Positions 9,420 through 18,716 of a stretch of 64,000 nt of DNA are shown in pieces. Below the pieces are notes generated by a model. The model was given only the letters and a program-made list of their open reading frames with translations. It was not told the origin of the DNA and made no database searches. Positions within the stretch are counted from its first letter, which is position 1; every line of letters begins with the position of its first letter. The DNA is from Pomphorhynchus laevis (lineage: Eukaryota; Acanthocephala; Palaeacanthocephala; Echinorhynchida; Pomphorhynchidae): contig WNNJ02002909.1 of assembly GCA_012934845.2 (NCBI GenBank), forward strand, positions 19,232-83,231. The letters run 5' to 3'. The position numbers and the translations under genes were made by a program.

Positions 9420-11400
9420 CATTTTCGCAAAAAAATGTGTACGGAGCAAAACGTGTCGGAGCTTTCAAACAATTCCACTAAAACGATGCAAAATTCCTCC
9501 AATTTCGAAGGGAATTCAACATTTTCAGGTACAGTTTCATCCTTTAACAAGCAAAACAAAGTAAGTAACGTTTGTGATTCTCAAAATGAAGAGGGGTTAC
9601 TCCCTCCAGTACCTAAATTAGTAAATCTCGCGATAATCACGGCAATCAAACCGATAGAAAAGCATTGCCTTTTCAAGACATTTCTTCGGGAATTTGCAAT
9701 GAAACGTAACAATCGCATTATATTTAACTCGATTAAAGTACTTGATAAATCTCTAAGAGTATCTTTCACGAGCCACGACATTTTAAAAGAATTTAACGAG
9801 TACTTTGGGGCTCATATGAAGGATATTGGGACAATTACTTTGAAGCCAATCTTGGCAACTATTAAAATTTCTAACTTCCCTCCTCAGATGGAGGATGAAG
9901 ATCTTAACTTGATTCAGGAAAGATATGATTTAACGAATTTAAGACAACTAAAGGGAAGGGATGGTGCGGACCTTCCAATCGCTTTCTGCTCCGCTGAATT
10001 GAACAAAGCACAGGTTCTGGCAAATAGTAGAAGTAACCCGTTCATAGGGTACAACCTTTCCTTCCAGCTGGTTGAACAGGACAACCTCACTTACCCTCAT
10101 TGCGGGGGTTGTCACAAGTGGGGCCACTGGAAATCTACCTGTTCTGCCACACCTCACTGTGGGGTTTGTGGTAATGAGTCCTGTCATCATTTGCTATTGG
10201 GGAAAAAATGTGCTGCTCCCCCAGTCTGCTCGAATTGCAAGGGAGCACACCCCGCCTGGTCAAGAAGGTGCCAGGTGTTTAAAGATTACAAAAAGAGTTT
10301 TGTCACTCCCTATCAACCGAAATCCTCCTTCGTGGATGCAGCAAAAGGTCCTGTCATCGTGGATGGTAGAATGTCTGATGCTGATCTGATGAGGATTATG
10401 AACAAGAATAAAACCGAAACTATTGCCTCCATGGAGCTTATGATCAAACAGTTAGTTTCATCTCTCTTGGGTGCGGCCCCAGAACCGGTGGCCTCAGTAT
10501 TGCAGTCCAGCAAAAAACGCGGCGCCTCCGCTCCGAAAGTCCCACCACTGAAGGTCGGGCGACTGCTGAAGGAAAAGAATACAACGAGGGGAAATGAAGA
10601 TATTGCCCAGGGGGCTCCGGCCTCGGATGGGGCTAGTGGCAAGGGGGTGACCCTCTTGCACCTAGTTCTGTCTAGGTTGGCTGCTCCCGTCCAACTGATC
10701 TGCCACAATGGTGAGTAAACCCGAGCCTTTTTCACTGAATATTCTTCAGTGGAATTCGGGAGGTGTTTCTGCCCTTAGACTTTTATCTGGAAGAGACGCA
10801 GATGTAATAGTCCTCCAGGAGACGCGGTCTATTCGTCTCTCCCAGGACATTACTCGATTTATCTCAAAGCAAATTTGTTCATACTATACTCCGTACATAA
10901 CCCCACCTCACTCCTCTTCATCTCAAGGACTCTTGACCTTAGTTAAGTGCTCCCTAAGATCTTCCCTCCTGCTAAATTACTCTTGTTCAGCCTTGTCCTG
11001 TTTGGTAGTTTCACTCGTTAAGAACGGTAAACGCCTCAGTCTAGCCAATGTCTACATCCGTCCAGGGGAGGTCCACAAGAACCGTGCTCTCCTGGATGGT
11101 ATAATTGATGGCGGCTACGACATGGTACTAGGTGACTTTAACGACAGAACTGGTCGTTGGATTAATGCAGCACTCCGCAGAGCCAGGAACGGTTATCTTA
11201 TTCATAAACCACCCTCACCCACCTTTCATTGCATATCAACGAATTCACTCCTCGACTTATTACTGATCCATGAGAAGTGGTTGCTAAAACCCTTCTGTAC
11301 GGAGCAGTCGCGACAACATCTGTCCACCTCTCATGATCTAATTCGTTGGCGGTTAGAAGAGGATAAACTGCTTCGTAGAAGATTCCACTTTGACTCGAAC
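9420..11400 (+). mobile_element. Jockey/I-like LINE, 5' part (JK-b)
   Basis: This copy has an uninterrupted ORF1 and the first 230 codons of ORF2. It stops abruptly at about 11400 after RRRFHFDSN, where antisense CR1 sequence begins. RT and the 3' end are missing. It is flanked at 5' by the inverted 20-bp repeat. Confidence 0.85.
9435..10718 (+). CDS. Jockey/I-like LINE ORF1, Gag-like RNA-binding protein
   Basis: This is an open frame of 427 codons from the ATG at 9435; the frame is open upstream to 9399 but offers no earlier ATG. The N-terminal third is Ser/Asn-rich. A folded region (NRIIFNSIKVLDKSLRVSF, TITLKPILATIKISNFP) looks RRM-like. Three zinc knuckles follow: CGGCHKWGHWKSTC at residue 223, CGVCGNESC at 242 and CSNCKGAH at 265. 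The tail has KKRGASAPKVPPLKVGRLL and RGNEDIAQGAP. Jockey/I-group ORF1 proteins coat element RNA in the RNP. The stop codon overlaps the ORF2 start: ATGGTGAGTAA holds both the ORF2 ATG and the ORF1 TAA. No internal stop is present, so this ORF is young or recently active. Confidence 0.88.
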   Translation: MCTEQNVSELSNNSTKTMQNSSNFEGNSTFSGTVSSFNKQNKVSNVCDSQNEEGLLPPVPKLVNLAIITAIKPIEKHCLFKTFLREFAMKRNNRIIFNSIKVLDKSLRVSFTSHDILKEFNEYFGAHMKDIGTITLKPILATIKISNFPPQMEDEDLNLIQERYDLTNLRQLKGRDGADLPIAFCSAELNKAQVLANSRSNPFIGYNLSFQLVEQDNLTYPHCGGCHKWGHWKSTCSATPHCGVCGNESCHHLLLGKKCAAPPVCSNCKGAHPAWSRRCQVFKDYKKSFVTPYQPKSSFVDAAKGPVIVDGRMSDADLMRIMNKNKTETIASMELMIKQLVSSLLGAAPEPVASVLQSSKKRGASAPKVPPLKVGRLLKEKNTTRGNEDIAQGAPASDGASGKGVTLLHLVLSRLAAPVQLICHNGE

Positions 11401-11403
11401 GGA
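10708..11403 (+). pseudogene. JK-b ORF2, endonuclease part, 3'-truncated
   Basis: Starts at the ATG at 10708, overlapping the last 11 bases of ORF1. It reads the AP endonuclease MVSKPEPFSLNILQWNSGG, DADVIVLQETRSI (catalytic Glu), LANVYIRPGE, MVLGDFNDRTG, LLDLLLIHEKW and STSHDLIRWRLEED (SHD block). All blocks are present with no stop to about 11403. The annotated frame then runs 17 codons into antisense CR1 sequence before stopping at 11454. No RT remains. Confidence 0.85.
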
Positions 11404-13110
11404 ATCCATGTTGGGCAGGATGTAAAAGGTTATTTATCGAAACATGGCGGTTGATGTGAAACAAAATCAAACGCTCTAGTACCTTACAGCAAATACATGT
11501 CAAACTAACTGGTCTAAAATTGCTGACGCATGACCTATCACCTTTTTTATATACAGGGCAAACTATCGATTTTAGCCGTTCGAAGGGAATCTTTGATTTG
11601 CATAAGAAAAATATGAATATTCGATGTAGTGGACCGCAAATGTGCGATGCTAATTCTCTAAGTAGGATGGATGGCAATCCGTCAGGGCCAGCAGAATGAC
11701 ACCGTTTTAATTGTCGAAGTTGCTCATATACATGAGCGATAGAAATATGTGACGTCATGTTAGATGATTTATTATTATGATGAAAGGTGCCGTGTACAGT
11801 AACTGATTCATCTATTCTAGGAAAGAATGTCTCTACAAATGTATTAGCGACCATATAATCGTCGACAACTACTTTATTTTTCACACGTAACGGAAAACAT
11901 TTGCATCTCGATCGATTTTTTGATGCACAATATTTGAAAAATAAACTTGGCTCATACTTGATATTATGAACGAGTGATTTCTAAAAGTAAAGTTTCTTCG
12001 ATCTTTTAAGTGCCGTAAATCTGTTTTTGTGTTTCGATATAATTGATATTCTCCTTTAAATTGACGATATCGACGATAAAGGATCTTACACTCCTAAAGA
12101 AGATTTCCTAAATCTACGTCAAACCACGGCTTATTGTATTTACGGGAGCGTGAAGCGCGTAAAGGCGTATATCTGTCTAGAAGAGAAGCAAGAGTATCTC
12201 GAAAAAACCTTCATGCACATTCCAATCCGACCACAAATGGGTAAAGCCAAACAACGCGATCAAGGTGCCTACCGATTGCGCTATGATCGGCCTTGAAAAC
12301 GTTAAGCTCTATGTGACAAGTGTTTATGAAAGACAGAACGAACGGAAAACGAATTAACATACTGCAATGGTCACTATTCCCTATAGATTGTATGTAGTCA
12401 ATATTTATCGGTAGATCATGGTTAGACAAACATAAATCTAAGAGACTTCTAGAAGAGCCTCTGAATCGAGTGTCTTGATTTACGTACTGAAAGTAATTCA
12501 GCTCGTTTAATAAATCGAGTAGTTCAGAAGATTCCCAATCACAGCCGCTCAAACGGGAATAAGTAGACCAGTCTATACGTGGCATTTTAAAGTCGCCAAG
12601 TAAGATTAAGTTTTCGTAAGAGGCAAACCGTTCTAAATCTTTCCTGAGGCGTTTGGTGGATGCCATAGGACTTCTGTACACAAGTTAAATGACAACAGAT
12701 GAATCAGGGTTTTCGAAACGACACCATAGGGATTGGTAACTAATCTCCTAATTATCGTGATATAGGACACGGATGTAATACTATCTCGCGCGTATATGAC
12801 TACACCGCCACCTCTGACATTAACACGATCACAACGGTATGAGCTGTAACCGGGAATTGCAATTTCTGAGTCATCAATGTTAGAATTCAACCAAGATTCA
12901 CTGAATGCCAGGATACTAGCATTACTATCTTCAGCAAGTAGCGAAACCTCTACCATTTTTGGGAGGATACTTTGAACATTAGAATATAACACATTTATAA
13001 ATTTTTCACAATAGGTATCTGGTATATTGGTTACATATGGACTTTTGTTATTCCTTTGATAGGTGCGACGCAGCTCGAGAGGTCGAATGCATGTGAAATT
13101 TTGTCGTGTG
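11398..13110 (-). pseudogene. CR1-d ORF2, endonuclease and RT start
   Basis: The frame opens at the end of ORF1 and reads INVLYSNVQSILPKM, ILAFSESWLNSN (catalytic Glu), RCDRVNVRGGGVVIYA, then after a frame change MYRSPMAS, LILLGDFKMPR, SSRSLLDLCLSN and GNSDHCSMLIRF. The linker PWFDVDL is at 12120. RT begins at 11760: KRCHSAGPDGLPSILLREL, VCPVYKKGDRS, NFRPVSLTCICCKVLERL, QHGFRSSQ. At least three frame breaks are present. It is cut at 11398 before the YADD-type block. Confidence 0.85.
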
Positions 13111-13123
13111 AGGGTAACATTGT

Positions 13124-13888
13124 CTAGAACACACGAGGGCGGCGTTGCACTACTTGAAAATTTTGAATCCTAAGATTTCGCTCCCCACTGTTGAGTCTTT
13201 TATGAAGCTCAGTCTTAGCCAGCTTTAACTTTTCTCTATCTGACGGGTCTAGGTCTCTAAGAAATCTAATGCCAGTACCACTAAGTCTATAAGATTTTCT
13301 TAATAAAACATTAACGTACTCTTTGTCACTGAATACTATTTTTAATAAGCGAGGTTTCACATTTGTATCATCAGATTTGCCTATGCGAAAGAGGGAGACT
13401 ACTTTCAAAGATGTTATAAATTAAGAATCACAATCAGATAATACACATCCCAATATGGACCTAACTTTATCGAGGTCATCATTCAACCTATGTTGATTGT
13501 TTATTGCTGACGACTCTACAATATTGGCCGTTATTATAGCTCTATCTCGTGAAATCAACGGTCGCTTTCGGGACCCATCTAAATGGACATTTGTATTACG
13601 ATAGTTCACTTTAACGGGTTTGTCTATGGAGGTGTATCGATTATTACTACTATCATCTGTACAATTTCGCTCGTTGCTCTCCTCTATAAATGACCTAGAT
13701 ATGATGTCATCCCCACTTTGAGCACTGGACTCTGGTTCGAGTCCTTTCGATACCGACTCAACAACTGATGCTGAAACATCCACCGGAAATTGTAAAAGCT
13801 GGTTATCTTTAGGTGTCCTCGGTAGAATTTCTTCTACACAATTTCCCTCGTCGGTTTTATTTTCTGCACAATTTAACATATCATTCAA
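13124..13888 (-). pseudogene. CR1-d ORF1, one in-frame stop, finger missing
   Basis: The frame runs MNDMLNCAENKTDEG to VRSILGCVLSDCDS, then a single TAA at 13421-13423, then in the same frame FITSLKVVSLFRIGKS, PRLLKIVFSDKEY, LRKSYRLSGTGIRFLRDLD and IQNFQVVQRRPRVF. The RRM-like half is well kept. The N-terminal PHD-like finger of other copies is absent, and the leader motif TCTCAAACTTTCTTTAAGG lies only about 30 bp upstream, so the finger was deleted or belongs to a different subfamily. Confidence 0.8.
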
Positions 13889-13949
13889 TTTACACTGATG
13901 TATATTAGATCACTTATGTATATTAGATCTCAAACTTTCTTTAAGGTCT

Positions 13950-14084
13950 ATAATAATAACTGATAATAATAAATGATTATGTTCATAATAATGAGAGAGA
14001 TTTATTTACACCTCGTTGCATCTCAGCATTTGGTGATAAAATTTTTTTCATAATAATAACAAAATCATGTTCTTCGAATGTAAT
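13950..14084. other. AT-rich spacer
   Basis: GATAATAATAAATGATTATG-type sequence with no protein match. GATTATGTTCATAATAATGA recurs in similar form at 14447-14465. Confidence 0.5.
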
Positions 14085-14265
14085 GATTATGGAATAATTT
14101 TGTTCACATGGAATGATTTTGGTTACATCAAATGATTTTATTCACATAATAATTTTGTTCATTCGAAATAATTCGGTTCCCATTAAATACGATTATGGAA
14201 TAATTTTGTGCCATAGAATGATTTTGTTCACACGATATGATTTTGTTCACATAAAATGATTGTTT
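14085..14265 (+). repeat. Second copy of the GGAATGATTTTGTT repeat block
   Basis: It aligns with 8358-8535 in the same orientation, with eight to nine degenerate 20-bp units (TTCACATGGAATGATTTTGG and similar). It borders the 3' end of an RLE-type LINE at 14270. Confidence 0.75.
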
Positions 14266-14269
14266 TTAT

Positions 14270-14455
14270 ATTTTTCGAAAATTACACATTTCACGGTTAC
14301 CCGGAAATAGGCCCAGTAATAAAATTAATAATATTATTAGATAAACACTAAAAATTACGATGCAGTCCAACGTTGAATTGGATGCCCTCGTGTGGAGCGA
14401 TCACCCCGAATGCAGGCAGAAGTCATCTTAGCGAGGGCGAAACCGATTATGTTCA
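14270..14455 (-). mobile_element. RLE-type LINE, extreme 3' end (RLE-a)
   Basis: The minus strand reads AKMTSACIRGDRSTRGHPIQ, matching the C-terminal ARAVSACLRAPRSTRRNPV of other RLE copies. A short 3' UTR with the hairpin at 14295-14313 follows. Everything upstream is gone. It lies head to tail with the next RLE piece. Confidence 0.7.
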
Positions 14456-14479
14456 TAATAATAACTGATTTTTTTAATG

Positions 14480-15055
14480 TGGAAAGTTTTTACAATAATA
14501 CAATTTTTTTTCAACGATAGTTCCCCGCAAATGGGTCTTTACTCTAAATAGTGCTTAATTTTGAGCACATGCTCTGCGTGCCATCTGCGAAGTCGTGCTT
14601 ACCGATTTTAGAATTGCAAAGCTGATACGTCTTCGAATGTTAGTAATGCAATCCGCATATATTAGTTTACGATTGTATGCGACTTTTCGTGCTGCATTAC
14701 GTGGTAATTTGTCAAGTTCTACCCTAATGCCTGATGCCGTCGAAATTATTGCTGGAATTAATACTTCTGCCTCTACAACGTGGATTCTCTGCGTATTTCG
14801 CACTTTTTCAGCCAGCGTGATATTCGAATGATGATCTGGGCTTAAATTGGTAGTATGAAAGAGCCAAATGATTAAACACGCAAACGTCGATGTACGACCG
14901 CTCCACTACACTCTCTTTAAAGTCCGTGCATACAAGGTCCATACGTGCTGATATGTCCCGAGTTGTTGAACCTGACATAAATTTTATATAAGGCATCATT
15001 AAGCGATCTTTTGGATCACTAGAGGCATGTAGCTTCAGAATAATATACAAGGCCC
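14480..15055 (-). mobile_element. RLE-type LINE, nuclease domain and 3' end (RLE-b)
   Basis: Two minus-strand frames cover the C-terminal nuclease-like domain: TTRDISARMDLVCTDF, ERSYIDVCVFNHLA, SSFEYHAG, and after a frame change VVEAEVLIPAIISTASGI, RRRISFAILKSVS. The expected FSTSGGMG block reads ISTASGI. The 3' UTR carries the hairpin at 14519-14538. The region upstream (RT) is missing, and the break at 15055 meets a CR1 3' end on the other strand. Confidence 0.8.
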
Positions 15056-15059
15056 TCAT

Positions 15060-15545
15060 CGAATCTCGAATGCTATACGCATCTCCCGCAGCGTATCCAC
15101 ATCTGTGCAAGAACATTGTGTCTTACGAATCAATTCTCCGGTCGGCTACCCGTCTTGTTCCCACTGTCAAAGACCTGCCGTTTGACCAGAAGTTAGAAAT
15201 CCTAGGTGTTTCAACGGTTTGTGAAAGTTTGGTAAAAGCTGATCTTATGCTGGTATGGAGGGCAATTTTATCGCCCACTCATCCCCTCAACTTCATGTTT
15301 TGCCTACGCAACTCCGAGAAATTACGTGGACATCAACTAACGCTCAAACATCGTAGAAAAGTCCATCGACACTATCAGGATATCGGAGATCGAGTAATTA
15401 ACAGTTGGAACAGACTCCCGTCATCAGCAATTGAATGCCGGAACATCCGAGAATTTCGGCGTGCGCTGAACAGTGTAATTTGGCTGAACATTGAGATCCA
15501 GCCAAACGAGCAACCGCTCATCGGCTGTTGTATACTAATAATAAT
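15060..15545 (+). mobile_element. CR1-like LINE 3' end (CR1-e)
   Basis: One open plus-strand frame (15070-15545) reads the ORF2 C-terminus: YASPAAYPHLCKN, ILRSATRLVPTVKDL, LVWRAIL, EKLRGHQLTLKHRRKV, DRVINSWNRLPSSAIE. It is 5'-truncated. The 3' hairpin GAGC-AACC-GCTC is at 15508-15519 and is followed by GTATACTAATAATAA. The RLE copy RLE-c ends right inside this TAA tail, on the opposite strand. Confidence 0.85.
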
Positions 15546-15547
15546 TT

Positions 15548-18500
15548 TTTTAGAATAATAACTTTATTGAAAAAGAAAAGTAAATTTTACAGAAATTAGG
15601 TTCCCGTAAACGGGCCTATAAATGAGATTTATTGTCAGGAAAGATTGGATGTCTTCTACTTGATCGCGGCATTCGCAGACATAGTGAAGAAGACATAATT
15701 AGACTTCGAGCACAGCGCAAAACTCGCTGTGGTGGGTTGTCATAAGATTAATAGGTTTGGAACAGCTGGAACGTGGCGAGCGTAAGCATGCGGAAACTGA
15801 TCGTGCGATTTCAAAACTGATGTCTCGTTTCATCTTTATGGCTAGATCAGGATAAGAACGCGTTGACCGATGCGTCAGTTTTGAAGCCGTGGTTTTGATT
15901 AATCTTTCCGCTTCTATGCCCATTCCTCCCGAAGTGGAGAAAATAAGAGGTATGAAAGATCCTCGTTCAACTAGCGCAATCCGTTCACTGTATTTGGCTT
16001 TCTTGCGACTCTCGTTGTATTCGAAAACAGACTCAGGCTTCCTTGATATGTTCGATTGAGCAGGTGCAGCAAATACATTAACATCAAAAAATGTTCGCTC
16101 AAATCGACTACCGTATAGCCCGGAACAAACTATGTCAAGACGCGCGCTTGGATCACGGGTTGTTGTTCGTTCGAAAGTAATATTTTCAGGAACCTCGGTT
16201 AGCTGAGGTTCGCAAGCTACGCCGTGAGATATGCGGCTAAGATAGTGTGAGATGATGTCGCGGACTGCATTATGCCGGATCGAAGGCAAAGCACCTCGTC
16301 TACATGATAAGGAATGAGCCACACTGACTCGAGTGCCGCGAATGCAGTTGCTAACTCCAATCTTAGGATCAGTATGTCCATACCTTGCGTTCAAAGCATC
16401 CCTGAATTCGTTAGAAGAAAGATAAAAATTTTCATGCTTGAGCGGAAGCGCACTTAACCACGAAGAAGCTCCACTGCGAGCAGCATGCGCGATCAGATTA
16501 CTGGTTGCGGGTATCGCTAAGATCGGAATTTTAGAGAGGCGTTCTTGGTGCGATAGTGATCGTAGTGTCTTGATTTCGCTAAGCATAGTTTTCTGCCTCT
16601 CTCTTAGGCTATCGCCACCTGAACCAGAATTATAGGTTGAAATTAGCATGTTTGAGGATTTGCCTTCAAGTGTGGCTATGGTTGCAGGGTTCGCGATACC
16701 AATACCTCCAAATTTTAAAGGAGAGCACAATATTGACTTCCAGTCTTCATCGAGGTCCCAGGACACGAAGTTTGGGAGAAGCTGTGTGGTTAAGGTGTGT
16801 GACAGATCCGACCAGATAGTGGCTGAACAGTCGCAGGTGCGCATTATATGTGTCCACTTAAATTGGACGGAGTTGATTAATCCTGCAAAAGCGACATGCG
16901 GATCTACCTTGGCAACATAATCGAGACGTTGCAGCATTGTGGTCCATGTAGACAGAAGTTTTGCGGTTGCTGCATTTACAAAATCGTTGGACCCGACTGG
17001 ACTGCCGAGAATGATGATTCCATCGGTGGAAGTTTTTATTTCGGGGTCGGGGAGGTTCGATTGATCAATATGAAGGTGTGATAGGAGGTGAGACTTACGT
17101 GTGTTTACGAAATAGCCATACTTTGGTCCATCGGTATGAAGCACTTCCCATACCTGTTTCAAAACGTCAGTGGTCCCAATAAAGTTGGCGTCATCTGCAT
17201 ACCATTTTTGGAAGACCGACGGAACTTTGCGTTGAATTGCTTTTATCAAAGGGAGAGAGGTCAGGGCGAAGCCAGCCATCGCAAAAGGATCGCCCTGGGT
17301 GAAACCTTCGGTGGAGTATAAGCTTTGACTTCCCACAATGAGTTGTGCAGGGTTTGCGTAGACATTACAAAGAGCCCGAGAAAGCGACGGGCATACGAAA
17401 TCTATGTTGTGTAATGCCACCGCTCTGTTTGTTCGGTTGAAAGCATTTGAAGCATCGATTGACAAAATACAGTGGTCGTCGTGACGGTTAAACTCATCTC
17501 TAAGTGTGCTGATGGCGACTTCGATACCGCCTTTCTGAGAAGCCCCCAATTGAACGGACCCAGCAACGTCCTGAATGTCATTTCGAACAATATCTAGAAT
17601 GGCCCGGCTTATAATGCGTCTGACAGTATTGCAAATACCTATGGGGCGGATTCCTCCTGACTTTTTCTCTAAAGCAACCAGACGGCAAGCGGTGAAAGCA
17701 TCTAAAGTTCCTGGAGTGAGTGGTTCTGTTGCGACGAAGATAGCGAATTTGGCAAGTGCTTTGGCTAGGCTGAGTGAATTCGAATCAAAATCTGTCAGCA
17801 TGTGAAGCCATGAGCGAGCATCAATTCCGGACGGACCCGAGCTTCCTTTGGTTTTTTTACTCGATCTGATAATGTGTGTTTCGTCCAGAGCATAGAACCG
17901 GCTGAGATGATGTACTTTGGATCCAGGGAACGGGGTAGTCAAGAGGGTATCTGGGTCAGCTTGATGTGCCTCGGGGTGTAAGTCTTGAAGCATTGATATT
18001 ACTGAAGTGCCATCAATGATATGTTGTGGATGCAGGGCTTTTGTTTCAATCGTGTCTTCTAGCACAGTCGAGCTGGCTCTTATTTGGCCCTTTGTTACTA
18101 GGCCTTGATAACGTTTAACCCAGCTACTTGGTGGAAGAGGCTTGCGGGATCCGAAATTACTTTGCAGATACAAAGCTTCGTTATAAAGAGTTTCGTAATC
18201 TTTATTTTGCCAACTGACTAATCTTCGCTCGAGAGTCTTGCGAATCAGCGAGATTTTTCTGGATGGTATTCTTTGCAAAATACAGTGAGAGAAGACCGTT
18301 GTTTTCTGTAGTAGTGTCCGAGTGTCGGCATGGGCTTCTGAGGATTCCCAATATAAATTGGCCAGGATCTCGACTATTTTGTGACTGGCGGAACAACGTG
18401 GCAATTCTATTAGGTTAGGTCTCCAATGAATTACTGCGTTAAATAAGTCGGTTATTGATTTAGGGGTGCTGGGTATTTCCTCGTTGAGAAAGTCATTCTG

Positions 18501-18605
18501 ACAAGCATCCGTCTGTTGATTATCAAGTTGCGTGATGGATTAAATTGTAGCGTCGATATTAGAGGTTTTGTTTCTGCATCTCGGTGCGCGGCAGTTAAAG
18601 CATAT
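15548..18605 (-). mobile_element. RLE-type LINE, nearly complete (RLE-c)
   Basis: This is the best RLE copy: one long ORF, then about 150 bp of 3' UTR with the hairpin at 15598-15617 and AATAAAG near the end. The 5' end breaks in the N-terminal Cys cluster at about 18605, where an AT-rich repeat begins. Only one stop interrupts the coding frame. All seven coding-bearing RLE pieces of the window share this orientation. Confidence 0.88.
15699..18539 (-). CDS. RLE-type LINE ORF: RT, zinc knuckle, PD-(D/E)XK-like nuclease
   Basis: The frame is open for 947 codons. The same frame continues upstream past one TAA (18540-18542) into CFNCRAPRC, the Cys cluster seen intact in the copy starting at 39684, so the real ATG is lost. 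RT blocks: GPSGIDARSW, RLVALEKKSGGIRPIG, LSIDASNAFNRTNR, STEGFTQGDPFAMAGF, KWYADDANF (YADD at 17190-17201, residue 447). Next come a degenerate knuckle (HSLSC, IRHNAVRDI) and a nuclease-like domain: SARLDIVCSG, FFDVNVFA, KKAKYSER, PLIFSTSGGMG. The order RT, knuckle, then D..DV..K..KY..P is that of R2-type LINEs with restriction-like endonuclease (RLE). Known members nick target DNA and prime on it. I infer the class and do not assign a clade. Confidence 0.85.
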   Translation of the reverse strand, partial: SITQLDNQQTDACQNDFLNEEIPSTPKSITDLFNAVIHWRPNLIELPRCSASHKIVEILANLYWESSEAHADTRTLLQKTTVFSHCILQRIPSRKISLIRKTLERRLVSWQNKDYETLYNEALYLQSNFGSRKPLPPSSWVKRYQGLVTKGQIRASSTVLEDTIETKALHPQHIIDGTSVISMLQDLHPEAHQADPDTLLTTPFPGSKVHHLSRFYALDETHIIRSSKKTKGSSGPSGIDARSWLHMLTDFDSNSLSLAKALAKFAIFVATEPLTPGTLDAFTACRLVALEKKSGGIRPIGICNTVRRIISRAILDIVRNDIQDVAGSVQLGASQKGGIEVAISTLRDEFNRHDDHCILSIDASNAFNRTNRAVALHNIDFVCPSLSRALCNVYANPAQLIVGSQSLYSTEGFTQGDPFAMAGFALTSLPLIKAIQRKVPSVFQKWYADDANFIGTTDVLKQVWEVLHTDGPKYGYFVNTRKSHLLSHLHIDQSNLPDPEIKTSTDGIIILGSPVGSNDFVNAATAKLLSTWTTMLQRLDYVAKVDPHVAFAGLINSVQFKWTHIMRTCDCSATIWSDLSHTLTTQLLPNFVSWDLDEDWKSILCSPLKFGGIGIANPATIATLEGKSSNMLISTYNSGSGGDSLRERQKTMLSEIKTLRSLSHQERLSKIPILAIPATSNLIAHAARSGASSWLSALPLKHENFYLSSNEFRDALNARYGHTDPKIGVSNCIRGTRVSVAHSLSCRRGALPSIRHNAVRDIISHYLSRISHGVACEPQLTEVPENITFERTTTRDPSARLDIVCSGLYGSRFERTFFDVNVFAAPAQSNISRKPESVFEYNESRKKAKYSERIALVERGSFIPLIFSTSGGMGIEAERLIKTTASKLTHRSTRSYPDLAIKMKRDISFEIARSVSACLRSPRSSCSKPINLMTTHHSEFCAVLEV

Positions 18606-18716
18606 CTTATAATAAGATAAGGCATATCTTAGTATATCTTATTATATTAGATCTTATCATATCTTATTATATTATTATCTTATAATAAGTTAAAGCATAT
18701 CTTAAAATTGATCTTG
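18603..18716. repeat. AT-rich direct repeat of about 30 bp
   Basis: ATCTTATAATAAG plus AGCATATCTTA occurs at about 18603 and again at about 18677, with further ATCTTATTATAT variants between. It abuts the broken 5' end of RLE-c. Confidence 0.6.

Larger units (their letters stand above)
11398..13950 (-). mobile_element. CR1-like LINE, 5' part (CR1-d)
   Basis: On the minus strand: 5' leader near 13950, ORF1, endonuclease, linker and the first RT blocks, ending at 11398 against the sense strand of the Jockey-like copy JK-b. Both elements lost their 3' halves at the same point, so this is a rearrangement join and not a simple insertion. Confidence 0.85.

Noticed and set aside
9399-9434. Earlier start of the Jockey-like ORF1 at 9399
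   Set aside because: The codon is GTG and the bases belong to the flanking 20-bp repeat; the first ATG is at 9435.
10313-10735. 140-codon minus-strand frame
   Set aside because: It lies fully antisense to the well supported ORF1 of the Jockey-like copy and has no motif of its own.
15699-18404. Start of the RLE ORF at 18404
   Set aside because: That codon is TTG; the frame is open upstream to 18539, and homology with the copy at 39684 continues, so 18404 is not a start.
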